The notes under the pieces were generated by a model that searched no databases, had not been told where the DNA came from, and saw only the letters and a program-made list of their open reading frames with translations. A stretch of DNA of 64,000 nucleotides, from the NCBI RefSeq assembly GCF_900100175.1, contig NZ_FNEM01000001.1:310001-374000 (forward strand), read 5' to 3'. Made by a program: the position numbers and the translations under genes. Below, one piece after another: positions 39,450-49,243 of the stretch. Origin of the DNA: Ferrimonas sediminum. Its GTDB lineage: Bacteria > Pseudomonadota > Gammaproteobacteria > Enterobacterales > Shewanellaceae. How positions within the stretch are numbered: position 1 is the stretch's first letter; each line of letters opens with the position of its first letter.

Positions 39450-40265
39450 ATGAATTTCTTAGTGGATAACCCAGACAACCTGATTGACGTCCAGGGGCTG
39501 ACCTTCAGCCGCGGGACGCGACAGATATTTAAAGGCCTGGATCTGGTGATCCCCAGAGGCAAGGTGACGGCCATTATGGGCCCCAGCGGCATCGGCAAGA
39601 CTACCTTGCTGAAGCTGATCGGCGGCCAACTGCTGCCGGATTCGGGCCGGGTGCTGTTTGATGGCAAGGATCTGCATCGGCAAAGTCGCAGTGACCTGTT
39701 TGGACTGCGCCGTCGCATGAGCATGTTGTTTCAGTCCGGGGCGCTGTTCACCGACATGTCGGTGTTCGACAATGTCGCCTTCCCGCTGCGGGAGCACACC
39801 GACCTCAACGAGACACTGATTCGTAAACTGGTGCTGATGAAGCTGGAAGCCGTGGGGCTGAGGGGCGCGGCCGCCCTGATGCCGTCGGAGCTGTCTGGCG
39901 GCATGCAGCGCCGGGCGGCGCTGGCAAGGGCCATCGCCCTGGAGCCGGAGTTGGTGATGTACGACGAGCCGTTTGCCGGCCAGGACCCCATCTCCATGGC
40001 GGTACTGGTGAAGCTCATCAAGGAGATGAGTGAGGCGTTGTCGCTGACCTCTGTGGTGGTGAGCCATGACGTACAGGAGGTGCTGTCCATTGCCGATTAC
40101 GCCTATGTGATTGCCGATGGTCAGGTGATTGGTGCCGGCGACGCTGACAGCCTGAGACAGGCGGATTCACCGCAGCTGCAACAGTTTCTCCGGGGGCAGG
40201 CGGACGGACCGGTGGCGTTCCATTATCCGGCGCCGGAGTATCAACAGGAGTTGCTTAACTCATGA
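39450..40265 (+). CDS. mlaF: Mla lipid-asymmetry transporter ATPase MlaF
   Basis: A 271-residue ABC ATPase of the MlaFEDB complex, which keeps phospholipids out of the outer leaflet. Walker [10 protein letters not shown], signature [14 protein letters not shown] and Walker [13 protein letters not shown] are intact. The ribosome site AAGGGA lies very close to the ATG at 39450, so a GTG at 39462 is an alternative start. The stop overlaps mlaE by four bases. Confidence 0.95.
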   Translation: MNFLVDNPDNLIDVQGLTFSRGTRQIFKGLDLVIPRGKVTAIMGPSGIGKTTLLKLIGGQLLPDSGRVLFDGKDLHRQSRSDLFGLRRRMSMLFQSGALFTDMSVFDNVAFPLREHTDLNETLIRKLVLMKLEAVGLRGAAALMPSELSGGMQRRAALARAIALEPELVMYDEPFAGQDPISMAVLVKLIKEMSEALSLTSVVVSHDVQEVLSIADYAYVIADGQVIGAGDADSLRQADSPQLQQFLRGQADGPVAFHYPAPEYQQELLNS

Positions 40266-41044
40266 TGGTTCAGATGATTCAGCGATTGGGGCGCACGGGT
40301 CTGGAGACCCTGAGTTCCATGGGGCGTGCCACCCTGATGCTGGTGGGAGCCCTGGTACACAAACCCGAGCCCCGCAAAATGTGGCCGTTGCTGGCCCGGC
40401 AAATCTACAGCGTCGGCGTGTTGTCGATGCTGATCATTCTCGTTTCCGGCCTGTTTATTGGCATGGTGCTCGGCCTGCAGGGCTATACCATCCTGGTGGA
40501 CTTTGGTACCGAAGAGAGCCTGGGCCCGATGGTGGCGCTGTCGCTGCTGCGTGAATTGGGACCGGTGGTGGCAGCGCTGCTGTTCGCCGGCCGTGCCGGT
40601 TCGGCGCTGACGGCGGAGATTGGCCTGATGAAGGCCACCGAGCAGCTGGCCAGCCTGGAGATGATGGCGGTGGATCCGCTGCGGCGGGTGATTGCGCCCC
40701 GGTTCTGGGCCGGCGTCATCTCGCTGCCGCTGCTGACGCTGATGTTCGTGGCCGTGGGTGTCTGGGGCGGCCACCTGGTCGGCGTCGAGTGGAAAGGCAT
40801 CGACGATGGTGCGTTCTGGTCAATCTTGCAGGCTCAGGTGGAGTGGCGTCAGGACATCGTCAACTGCCTGATCAAGTCGGTGGCGTTTGCCACCGTCGTG
40901 ACCTGGATTGCCACCTATAAAGGCTATAACGCCCTGCCGACCGCCGAAGGGCTGGGGCGGGCAACCACAGATACCGTAGTACACGCCTCTCTGGCTGTTC
41001 TGGGATTGGATTTTTTGCTGACCGCATTGATGTTTGGGAATTAG
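40262..41044 (+). CDS. mlaE: Mla transporter permease MlaE
   Basis: A 260-residue MlaE/YrbE permease with five or six helices and the motifs [27 protein letters not shown] (read in parts) and [13 protein letters not shown]. It forms the membrane core of the Mla phospholipid transporter. It overlaps mlaF by four bases and mlaD follows after one base. Confidence 0.95.
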   Translation: MMVQMIQRLGRTGLETLSSMGRATLMLVGALVHKPEPRKMWPLLARQIYSVGVLSMLIILVSGLFIGMVLGLQGYTILVDFGTEESLGPMVALSLLRELGPVVAALLFAGRAGSALTAEIGLMKATEQLASLEMMAVDPLRRVIAPRFWAGVISLPLLTLMFVAVGVWGGHLVGVEWKGIDDGAFWSILQAQVEWRQDIVNCLIKSVAFATVVTWIATYKGYNALPTAEGLGRATTDTVVHASLAVLGLDFLLTALMFGN

Positions 41045-41045
41045 C

Positions 41046-41516
41046 ATGACGAATAGAAAAATTGAATTAGCGGTGGGGGGCTTTTTGCTGGCCGGCATCA
41101 TCGCGTTTCTGGTGTTGGTCTTTAAGGTGGCGGACATCGATCCCCGCGCCCACACCAATGTGTATATGCTGACCGCTCAGTTCGACAACATCGGCAGCCT
41201 GAAGGAGCGTTCACCGGTGAAGGTGGGTGGCGTGGTGGTTGGCCGTGTGGCACACATCGATCTGGATCCCGAATTATTGGTTCCGGTTGTGACCCTGGCC
41301 ATTGAGAGTCGCTTTGATCAGTTTACCGATACCAGCAGTGCCTCAATTCTGACCTCAGGGTTGTTGGGGGAACAGTACATCGGCCTGACCCCGGGCTTTA
41401 TGGATGACGAATCTGAGCTGCTGGCCGATGGCGATCGCCTGGAAGACACCCGCAGTGCCATGGTGCTTGAGGAACTCATTGGCCAGTTCCTGTACAGCAG
41501 TGGCAACAAAGGTTAA
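41046..41516 (+). CDS. mlaD: Mla substrate-binding MCE protein MlaD
   Basis: A 156-residue protein with one N-terminal helix and one MCE domain (LTAQFDNIGSLKERSPVKVGGVVVGRV, read in parts) that hexamerises over MlaE. The ATG at 41046 has a GGGA site upstream; the longer ORF start has none and overlaps mlaE. The C-terminal region is short, typical of gammaproteobacterial MlaD. Confidence 0.94.
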   Translation: MTNRKIELAVGGFLLAGIIAFLVLVFKVADIDPRAHTNVYMLTAQFDNIGSLKERSPVKVGGVVVGRVAHIDLDPELLVPVVTLAIESRFDQFTDTSSASILTSGLLGEQYIGLTPGFMDDESELLADGDRLEDTRSAMVLEELIGQFLYSSGNKG

Positions 41517-41531
41517 TCGGGAGAGCAGACT

Positions 41532-42167
41532 ATGATGCAGCGAATTTTGCAACTGGCCCTGATGCTGGTAATGGGGATGGGTTCGGTACAGGCCAAGGAT
41601 TACACCGATCCCTATGAAATGATGAAACAGGTGGCTGACCAGGCGTTTACCAGGCTGAGTCAGGAGCGCAACGAACTGGATAGCGATCCGGTTAAGGTAC
41701 GCCAGTTGATCGATGAAGAGCTGCTGCCCTACATCGATTACAAGTATGCCGCCTACAAGGTGATGGGGGTGCATGCCCGCAAGACCACCCGCGACCAGCG
41801 GGACAAGTTTACCGCCGAATTTAAAGAGTACATGCTGGCGACGTTTGCCAGTGCGTTTGACAAATACACCGACCAGACTTTGGAGTTTGCTCCGGAGAAG
41901 CCCTATGGCAATGCCAAGATCGTGGCCATCGACGTGAAACTGATCGAGAAGCAGCGTGAGCCGGTGGATCTGCAGTTTAAGGCCAGAAAAAATAAGAAGG
42001 GTAACTGGAAGGTATTTGATCTTGTTGCAGAAGGCATCAGCTTGCTGGCATCACAGCAGGCGGAGCTTGGCGGTCTTATCCGGCAGCAGGGGATCGATTC
42101 TGTCACTGAACAGTTGGCTGAGCGCAATCGACAAGGTATTGTGGCGACCACAGGACAGAGCCAATGA
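41532..42167 (+). CDS. mlaC: Mla periplasmic phospholipid shuttle MlaC
   Basis: A 211-residue periplasmic protein with signal peptide (MMQRILQLALMLVMGMGSVQA) and the Ttg2D/MlaC fold (DEELLPYIDYKYAAYKVMG). It ferries phospholipid between the outer-membrane MlaA complex and MlaFEDB. It overlaps mlaB by four bases. Confidence 0.95.
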   Translation: MMQRILQLALMLVMGMGSVQAKDYTDPYEMMKQVADQAFTRLSQERNELDSDPVKVRQLIDEELLPYIDYKYAAYKVMGVHARKTTRDQRDKFTAEFKEYMLATFASAFDKYTDQTLEFAPEKPYGNAKIVAIDVKLIEKQREPVDLQFKARKNKKGNWKVFDLVAEGISLLASQQAELGGLIRQQGIDSVTEQLAERNRQGIVATTGQSQ

Positions 42168-42451
42168 CCGTTAGTGCTCGTGCCTCCGGCCGCCGCTTGT
42201 GCCTGGAGGGCCAGTTGACCCTGGATACGGTCAGCCGTTTTTGCGGACCAACATCGTCGCCCCTGACGGACGCCATAGCCGAGATTGACCTGTCCGGGCT
42301 GACCCGGTGCGACAGCGCCGGTGTGGCGTTGCTGCTGGATTGGGTTGGCCAGGCCGAAGGCCGGGGACAGTCACTGACGTGGATTGGGGTGCCAGCAGGC
42401 GTACGAGCCCTGTTGGACCTGTATGATATTGATTTTTTAGCTATCGCATAG
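42164..42451 (+). CDS. mlaB: Mla STAS-domain protein MlaB
   Basis: A 95-residue STAS-domain protein that binds MlaF and stabilises the transporter. The fold's conserved serine is in LTRCDSAGVALLLDW. It starts in the mlaC stop (ATGA). ibaG follows after 21 bases. Confidence 0.9.
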   Translation: MTVSARASGRRLCLEGQLTLDTVSRFCGPTSSPLTDAIAEIDLSGLTRCDSAGVALLLDWVGQAEGRGQSLTWIGVPAGVRALLDLYDIDFLAIA

Positions 42452-42472
42452 CGAAGCTCGAGGGAAAGCGTA

Positions 42473-42724
42473 ATGCAGAACAATGAAGTCGCCGATATGC
42501 TGCGCCAGGCCATGGACCTGGACGATGTGATCGTCACTGCCGAAGGCACTCACTATAAAGTGGTGGTTGTCGGGGCCTGTTTTGACGGCATGAGCCGAGT
42601 AAAACGCCAGCAGGCTGTTTACGCTCCATTGATGGAAAAGATCACAGATGGAACTCTGCATGCTTTGACCATCAAAGCTTTTACGCCAGCGGAATGGCAA
42701 CGTGAAAAAATGTTTAACATGTGA
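42473..42724 (+). CDS. ibaG: BolA-family protein IbaG
   Basis: An 83-residue BolA-like protein of the YrbA/IbaG group, linked to iron-sulfur and acid stress functions with monothiol glutaredoxin. The helix-turn-helix-like region FDGMSRVKRQQAVYAPL and HALTIKAFTPAEW are conserved. Its position between mlaB and murA is the standard one. GGGAAAG precedes the ATG. Confidence 0.93.
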   Translation: MQNNEVADMLRQAMDLDDVIVTAEGTHYKVVVVGACFDGMSRVKRQQAVYAPLMEKITDGTLHALTIKAFTPAEWQREKMFNM

Positions 42725-42733
42725 GCTGGCTGA

Positions 42734-43999
<1,266 letters not shown>

Positions 44000-44023
44000 G
44001 TTTATCGACCCATACTAAGAAAC

Positions 44024-44047
44024 AAGCCGGCTGACCGCCGGCTTTTT
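44024..44047 (+). terminator. Intrinsic terminator after murA
   Basis: A 7-bp stem (AAGCCGG / CCGGCTT) with a seven-base loop and a T tract. It lies ten bases before the stop of the convergent lipoprotein gene and may serve both. Confidence 0.88.
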
Positions 44048-44056
44048 TATTGGGAC

Positions 44057-45262
44057 TCAGAGCCGGCAACTGCTCAATTCGAAGTGATAGTCGTTGCCGT
44101 TGTAGTCATCGGACAGAACTTGGTCGACCACTTCGCCGGCCTGCACAGACAACGGCAGGGTAAAGCTCGGCTGGCGCTCAAAAAACGCATCATACAGAGT
44201 AAATTCCACCTGGCCCTGAGTCATCTGGGTCTGCACATGAGTGTGTTCTTCATCGAAGATATTGATGTAATCCACATCCACCACACCATTTTCATGGATC
44301 AGAATCTGAATGACGCCGTCCGCCGGAGTCCCACCTAACGGATTGACCCTGTAGGTACCCACGTATTTGAATTGGGCGCCCTCGTCGTCTGGAATCACTT
44401 TTTCTGCCTGAAAATCGCCGCCGCTTCGGACATCCGGCCAGATCCAGCTGCCGGATATCTCTGAGTAATTTGAGATGGTACCGAGAAAGCCTGCGTCACT
44501 ACCAGCACCGGTAATGCCCATGGACAGCGGTGCGGCGGGCTCCTCCAGAAATATGGGAGCGCTGGCTTCTATGCCAAAAAGAGGTTGGTAGGGCTGACTG
44601 CTGTGCAGCGAGCCCCTGACGGTCAGGGACACGGGGTCGACGGCGGCGGCAAAGAAGCCGGTGTCATCCCCTGAGTATTGGCCGACATAGAGCCCGGCAT
44701 ATCCACATCTCAGGGTGTTTTCCAGATGCGCTTGTGCCTGCAGTGCCGTTGGCAGACTAACGTCAGTGGTGTTGCCTTGATCATCGAAGATGTTCAACTG
44801 CGACAACAGCGACGTCATGTTGGCTTCGTCGAGGGTTAAGCCCGAGGCATCAATCTGCTGTTTAAGTTGATTGCGCAGTTCATTGCCGATCTGGATGCCA
44901 TTGACGGGATCCTGATCGGTATCCAGCGCCATCAGCAACCGCACCATATTGGTGACCTCTGTGTCACCGAATCCATGTTGCGCCAATAGCTCAACCGGAG
45001 TGGTTAGTGGGGCCCCTGGCGCATCGCCCAGAGGAAGGGTGCCGATATGAAACGTCACCTGCTCGCCTTCCCGGTACTGATACTCGCCATTGGGGCCGGT
45101 AAGGCCACTCAGACTGGGAGTGTGGTAATTGACGCCCGCCAGTGCAGAATCTTTGAGGTAGCCCGTGAGCGGTTCTGGTTGAGCCGAAGAGCCGGAGCTA
45201 CCTCCGCAAGCTGCGAGCAGGCTAAGCAGCCCTGAAAGTGTCAATATTTTGCAATGTGTCAT
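44057..45262 (-). CDS. Predicted lipoprotein of unknown function
   Basis: A 401-residue lipoprotein. The signal peptide has a clear lipobox, LAAC with Cys19, then a Gly/Ser-rich linker. Residues 30-75 hold a carboxypeptidase-regulatory-like motif (GYLKDSALAGVNYHTPSLSGLTGPNGEYQY, read in parts) often found at the start of Shewanella/Vibrio surface lipoproteins. The rest is beta-rich without a recognised catalytic motif. The ATG at 45262 was chosen because the upstream 33 residues are not signal-peptide-like. It is an orphan between the conserved murA and the repair genes, so probably an accessory insertion. Confidence 0.72.
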   Translation of the reverse strand: MTHCKILTLSGLLSLLAACGGSSGSSAQPEPLTGYLKDSALAGVNYHTPSLSGLTGPNGEYQYREGEQVTFHIGTLPLGDAPGAPLTTPVELLAQHGFGDTEVTNMVRLLMALDTDQDPVNGIQIGNELRNQLKQQIDASGLTLDEANMTSLLSQLNIFDDQGNTTDVSLPTALQAQAHLENTLRCGYAGLYVGQYSGDDTGFFAAAVDPVSLTVRGSLHSSQPYQPLFGIEASAPIFLEEPAAPLSMGITGAGSDAGFLGTISNYSEISGSWIWPDVRSGGDFQAEKVIPDDEGAQFKYVGTYRVNPLGGTPADGVIQILIHENGVVDVDYINIFDEEHTHVQTQMTQGQVEFTLYDAFFERQPSFTLPLSVQAGEVVDQVLSDDYNGNDYHFELSSCRL

Positions 45263-45331
45263 TTTTATGCCTATGAATTTAAAGGAAAATGTTTGTTTGA
45301 CGGGATTAGGGAGGATGTAATGTGAAAAATT

Positions 45332-45360
45332 TGTGGAGAATCTGCAGGTATTTATCCACA
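45332..45360. promoter_or_regulatory. Inverted pair of DnaA-box-like sequences
   Basis: TTATCCACA at 45352-45360 matches the DnaA box consensus exactly. TGTGGAGAA at 45332-45340 is the inverse orientation with one mismatch. They lie in an AT-rich stretch about 70-100 bases upstream of the lipoprotein gene start. Could be chance. Confidence 0.35.
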
Positions 45361-45511
45361 TTGGCGATTTTTGTTTGAATGCGGCGGTGAGTCACATTGG
45401 CCTGTGGACTTTTGTGTCTGACATCTTCCGTTACAAGGGCGGAGGGGTTTCATTTCTACATCCTCAAGATGGCCATTTAGCATAGGGACAGAGACCAACA
45501 AGGAGAGTGTT

Positions 45512-45634
45512 ATGAAGGACTCAAAACAGCAACTGGCGCCGCTGACGGTAGCGCTGCACGTGGCCGGTGCCTTGAAGCACCAGTTGATGGATGGCGATGG
45601 CACCCTATCGAGAATGTTGGGCCGGAGAGTGTAA
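45512..45634 (+). CDS. Possible 40-residue small protein
   Basis: A short ORF too small for routine calling. An AAGGAGAG ribosome site (45500-45507) precedes the ATG by four bases. The peptide begins MKDSKQQLAPLTVALHVAGA and ends GRRV; it has a short amphipathic or mildly hydrophobic middle. A strong intrinsic terminator follows 54 bases after its stop, so the segment looks like a small self-contained transcription unit. I do not recognise the protein, and coding status is uncertain. Confidence 0.45.
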   Translation: MKDSKQQLAPLTVALHVAGALKHQLMDGDGTLSRMLGRRV

Positions 45635-45987
45635 CCGGCCGCTCTGGACGATTGCGGCATCGATGCCGCGACTCGGTAGGATCCCCAAACCCCGACGGTG
45701 TCGGGGTTTTTGTTGCCTGTAAACCCACTCGAAACAGCGTCTGGCCTTCCCTTTTTGCCGGTGTGCATGGGTTATCCGGTTTTGATCACCGTGATGCCGG
45801 CCGCCTGTGGAGGCGGCAACCATGAAGGCGGTATACCGCGTATCGCCGTCGGTTGTTATCCTGGCTGAGTTGTTGTCCGGTGCTGCTGTGGCCGATGACC
45901 GTTGTACGGACTCGGGGATTTTGGAGCTGCGGCCATTGGTGTCCGGATCTGGCTCATTGGTGGGTGGGGCTGTGATACAGTGGCCCC
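45635..45987. other. Gene-poor stretch before the repair operon
   Basis: This stretch holds the terminator at 45688-45712 and a short hairpin (GCCGCCT GTGG AGGCGGC-type, near 45800-45817) that would cover a GGAGG motif. An ORF of 63 codons starts at 45822 behind that motif and runs into the next gene, but nothing else supports it. No promoter could be assigned for the downstream repair operon. Confidence 0.5.
45688..45712 (+). terminator. Intrinsic terminator after the small ORF
   Basis: A 9-bp stem (AACCCCGAC / GTCGGGGTT) with a three-base loop and a T tract. No other gene is upstream on this strand, which supports a short transcript covering the 40-codon ORF. Confidence 0.9.
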
Positions 45988-47415
45988 ATGACACTGACTC
46001 ATTCCCAATGTGAACGGGCGCGCCTGGCCCGGGATCACCGCTTTGACGGCCGCTTTTTTACCGCCGTGAAAACCACCGGCATCTATTGCCGGCCGGTGTG
46101 TCCTGCTCCGGCCCCGAAATCCGCTAACGTCGAGTATTTTGCCAATGCGGCCGCGGCGGCAAAGGCCGGCTACCGCCCGTGCCTGCGTTGTCGCCCGGAG
46201 AGTGCGCCGTTCAGCCCGGCGTGGCGGGGAACGGAAACCACGGTGGCCAGGGCGTTGTCGTTGATTCATGCCGGCGAGCCGATGCCGTCGCTGACGGCTT
46301 TTGCCGAGCGGCTCGGAGTCAGTGACCGTCATCTGAGGCGCCTGTTTGACAAACACCTGGGGGTGTCGCCGCTGGCCTATGCCCTGAATCACCGCCTGCT
46401 GTTTGCGAAACAGTTGCTGACGGAGAGCCGGTTGCCGGTATTGGCAGTAGCCCAGGCCTGTGGGTTCCGCTCCCGTCGCCGCTTCAATGACGCGTTTCAG
46501 CGCCAGTTTTCCTTGACCCCCTCCGACATTCGGCGTCGTGCTGATGTTTCTGGTTCCGGCTGCCGGGTGCAGCTGCGGTTCCGCCCCCCGTTTGACTGGC
46601 AGGCGCTGTTGGCGTTTCTGCGCACCCGGGCGTTGCCCGGGGTGGAGCGGGTCGAGGCCGACCGCTATTGCCGTGCCATACAACTGGGACAGCAACGGGG
46701 GTGGTTCGAACTGTCACCGGATCTCGAACACTGCCGGCTGAACCTGACGATCCATTGTGATGATCCCCGCTGCCTGCGGGCGCTGGTACAGCGGGTCAGG
46801 GAGGTGTTTGATCTGGATACCGATCCGCAGTCGCTGTGGCAGGCGTTTGCCAACGACCCGGATCTCGGGCCGATCTGGCGCCGCCATCCCGGGCTGCGAT
46901 TGCCGGGAATTTGGAGTGAGTTTGAGGCTGTGGTGCGGGCCATTGTCGGTCAACAGATCAGCGTCAAAGGCGCCAGAACGATATTGAGCCGGCTGTGTGA
47001 GCGTTTCGGAGAGCCATTGCCAGGGGCGTCGGGTTTATCACGGACGTTTCCGTCGCCAGCGCAGTTGGCCGATGCCGATCTCACCGGAGTGGGGCTCACG
47101 GCCACCCGGGCCCGTTGGCTTCAGGGCATTGCCCGGAGCTATACCGAGGGCTTTGAAGCCGGCCATGGCGAGTTGCCGACCCGTGTGCAGCGGTTGCAGA
47201 CCCTGACCGGCATTGGTGACTGGACGGCACAGTACGTGTGCATGCGGGGTTTGCAGGAGAGCGATGGCTTTCCCGCCTCGGATCTCGGCTTGTATCATGC
47301 CCTTAAACTGGAGAAGGGCAGCCCGGCGCAGACCCGGGTGCGGGCGGAATCCTGGCGGCCCTGGCGTGCCTATGCCGTGATGGCATTGTGGCAATCTTTA
47401 GGAGAATCAACATGA
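45988..47415 (+). CDS. Ada-type regulator fused to AlkA-type DNA glycosylase
   Basis: A 475-residue fusion. Residues 1-80 form the Ada zinc domain with four cysteines (Cys34, Cys38, Cys65, Cys68), the site that takes methyl groups from phosphotriesters in Ada. Residues 85-185 form an AraC-type helix-turn-helix pair. Residues 190-470 form AlkA_N plus the HhH-GPD glycosylase fold (LTGIGDWTAQYVCMRG with catalytic Asp in PASDLGL), removing 3-methyladenine and related bases. Ada's C-terminal methyltransferase is absent, and that role is encoded by the next gene, which overlaps it by four bases. Confidence 0.92.
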   Translation: MTLTHSQCERARLARDHRFDGRFFTAVKTTGIYCRPVCPAPAPKSANVEYFANAAAAAKAGYRPCLRCRPESAPFSPAWRGTETTVARALSLIHAGEPMPSLTAFAERLGVSDRHLRRLFDKHLGVSPLAYALNHRLLFAKQLLTESRLPVLAVAQACGFRSRRRFNDAFQRQFSLTPSDIRRRADVSGSGCRVQLRFRPPFDWQALLAFLRTRALPGVERVEADRYCRAIQLGQQRGWFELSPDLEHCRLNLTIHCDDPRCLRALVQRVREVFDLDTDPQSLWQAFANDPDLGPIWRRHPGLRLPGIWSEFEAVVRAIVGQQISVKGARTILSRLCERFGEPLPGASGLSRTFPSPAQLADADLTGVGLTATRARWLQGIARSYTEGFEAGHGELPTRVQRLQTLTGIGDWTAQYVCMRGLQESDGFPASDLGLYHALKLEKGSPAQTRVRAESWRPWRAYAVMALWQSLGEST

Positions 47416-47882
47416 AGTACGATCAGTGGCCGACTCCCTGGGGAGAGGTTGTGGCGGTGGTATCGGACAAAGGCCTGGTGGCATTGGGGTTTCAGCAGGG
47501 CGCGCAGCCGTTGACCATTGAAGCCCACTGGCAGCGCTGCCCCCAGGCGCTGCAACCGGTGCGGACTCAGTTCGAGGAATACGTCCAAGGTCGGCGGCAA
47601 CGCTTTGATCTACCGTTGGATATGCGTGGCACGGCTTTTCAGCAGCAGGTATGGCAGGCACTGGTTGAGATTCCCTATGGCGAAACGTGTGCCTATTCCG
47701 AGATCGCCGAGCGTATCGAACGCCCGAAATCGGTGCGGGCGGTGGGGGCGGCCAATGGCCGCAATCCGGTGGCGGTGGTGGTGCCCTGCCACCGGGTGAT
47801 CGGCAAAGACGGCAGCCTGACTGGCTACGCCGGGGGAGTGGCGCTCAAGCAGGCGCTGCTGGAACATGAGCGACAGGACTGA
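47412..47882 (+). CDS. ogt: Methylated-DNA--[protein]-cysteine S-methyltransferase
   Basis: A 156-residue suicide repair protein that transfers O6-alkyl groups from guanine to its own Cys in the motif VVVPCHRVIG. The helix-turn-helix recognition part (FQQQVWQALVEIPYGETCAYSEIA) is complete. The ATG at 47412 overlaps the previous stop as ATGA and has an AGGAG site upstream. With the preceding fusion it forms a compact alkylation-response operon. Confidence 0.94.
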   Translation: MKYDQWPTPWGEVVAVVSDKGLVALGFQQGAQPLTIEAHWQRCPQALQPVRTQFEEYVQGRRQRFDLPLDMRGTAFQQQVWQALVEIPYGETCAYSEIAERIERPKSVRAVGAANGRNPVAVVVPCHRVIGKDGSLTGYAGGVALKQALLEHERQD

Positions 47883-48020
47883 TCACTGCTACCAGGGTAC
47901 TTCCTCGACACCGAGGGCGCGCGGCCGGGCGCCTGCCGGGGGTGACGCTGCCGGTGGTGCAGCAGAGCCGCGGATAAGGGGCGCTGCCATGCCTGAAGGG
48001 CTCATGTTCTTGCGATAAAA

Positions 48021-48047
48021 AAACGGCTCACTGACGAGCCGTTTTGT
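48021..48047. terminator. Bidirectional terminator between ogt and degS
   Basis: An 8-bp stem (AACGGCTC / GAGCCGTT) flanked by A residues on the left and T residues on the right, so it can end both the plus-strand ogt transcript and the minus-strand degS transcript. Confidence 0.88.
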
Positions 48048-48062
48048 TGTGTAGCGTGGCGT

Positions 48063-49139
48063 TTAGCGTGCCGGCCCCTGATAGGGGGGCACTTCTCCGA
48101 TGGTCACCGGCAGTCGCAGTGTCTTGCCATTGCGAATCAGGGTCAGGTTGACCTCGGTGCCTGGTGGGGTCTCGGCGATGGCATCCATCATGGCATTGAC
48201 CCCCTCGAGCTTCTGGCCATTGAGTTCGGTGATCACGTCGCCAGCGGCCAAGCGGGCGCGGGCGGCCGGACTGTTGCGATCGATGTTGGTCAGCAGCACA
48301 CCGTCGGTGTTGGCGATGCCCATTAATCGTGCTCGAGTGGGATCCAGCGGTGACGCACTGACCCCGAGGTGACCGCGAATCACCCGGCCATCTTTGATCA
48401 GTTTTTCCATGACGTGGTGGGCCAGTTGCAGCGGAATGGCAAAGTTGATGCCGACACCGCTTTCGCCGCCGACGTTGTAGTTGGCGGTGTTCACCCCCAC
48501 CAGGTAGCCGTCGGCATCCACCAGTGCGCCCCCTGAGTTGCCCTGGTTAATAGCGGCATCGGTCTGGATGAAATCCTGATAACGGGAGCTGAGGCCAAAG
48601 CGACCGGTGGCGCTGATGATCCCCTGGGTAATGGTCTGGCCCAGATTATAGGGGTTGCCGATGGCCAGCACGGCATCGCCAATTTCTGGCTGGCGCTGCA
48701 GGTCGTAAGGGATGGTGGGCAGGGACTGGCCTTCGGTATCGATGTACAACACCGCCAGGTCGGTCCAGGGATCGGCACCGATCATCACCGCCGAGCCCCA
48801 GCGGCCATCCTGCAGCGCCACATAGATCAGGTCGGCGCCGCTCACTACGTGGTAGTTGGTGAGCACGTAACCGTCTTTACGCATGATGATCCCCGAGCCC
48901 AGACCGGCGTCGGTGGACTGATTCGGGAAGGCGGTATTCTGGGTACGGGAGTAGATATTGACCACGGCGGGGGAGGCGCGCTTAACCGCCTGGGCGAAAC
49001 TGGTGCGATTGACCTGGCTGCTGGGCCAGTTCAAATCCGGCAGTTGTTGCCTGAGGTTGGGACTCAACAGCACGATGGCGATGGCCAGCACCAGCCCGGC
49101 CAGAATCGGTTTCGCAATGTAGAGCAGGAACTTTGCCAT
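48063..49139 (-). CDS. degS: Membrane-anchored site-1 serine protease DegS
   Basis: A 358-residue HtrA protease that cleaves RseA to trigger the sigma-E envelope stress response. It has an N-terminal membrane anchor (LLYIAKPILAGLVLAIAIVLL), the catalytic His (TNYHVV), Asp (WTDLAVLY) and Ser (QGNSGGAL), and one PDZ domain (about residues 255-345). I placed the start at MAKFLLY (49139); the longer frame overlaps sequence that reads as intergenic. degQ lies upstream on the same strand. Confidence 0.94.
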   Translation of the reverse strand: MAKFLLYIAKPILAGLVLAIAIVLLSPNLRQQLPDLNWPSSQVNRTSFAQAVKRASPAVVNIYSRTQNTAFPNQSTDAGLGSGIIMRKDGYVLTNYHVVSGADLIYVALQDGRWGSAVMIGADPWTDLAVLYIDTEGQSLPTIPYDLQRQPEIGDAVLAIGNPYNLGQTITQGIISATGRFGLSSRYQDFIQTDAAINQGNSGGALVDADGYLVGVNTANYNVGGESGVGINFAIPLQLAHHVMEKLIKDGRVIRGHLGVSASPLDPTRARLMGIANTDGVLLTNIDRNSPAARARLAAGDVITELNGQKLEGVNAMMDAIAETPPGTEVNLTLIRNGKTLRLPVTIGEVPPYQGPAR

Positions 49140-49243
49140 GGTCTTAATAATATTGATGAATGAAAGCAAGAGGGTATCACATCGAAGGAACACAAAAAAT
49201 GAGCCGCCGCCGGAAAGGCAGCGGCTCATGGCGGGCATTGGGG

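Noticed and set aside
45352-45768. 138-codon minus-strand ORF over the small gene and its terminator
   Set aside because: It crosses the terminator stem and a DnaA box, lacks a ribosome site and has no recognisable domain.
45822-46013. 63-codon ORF with GGAGG upstream and a weak signal-like N-terminus
   Set aside because: It runs 26 bases into the Ada-AlkA gene, its GGAGG would be hidden in a hairpin, and the peptide is not recognisable; too weak to call.
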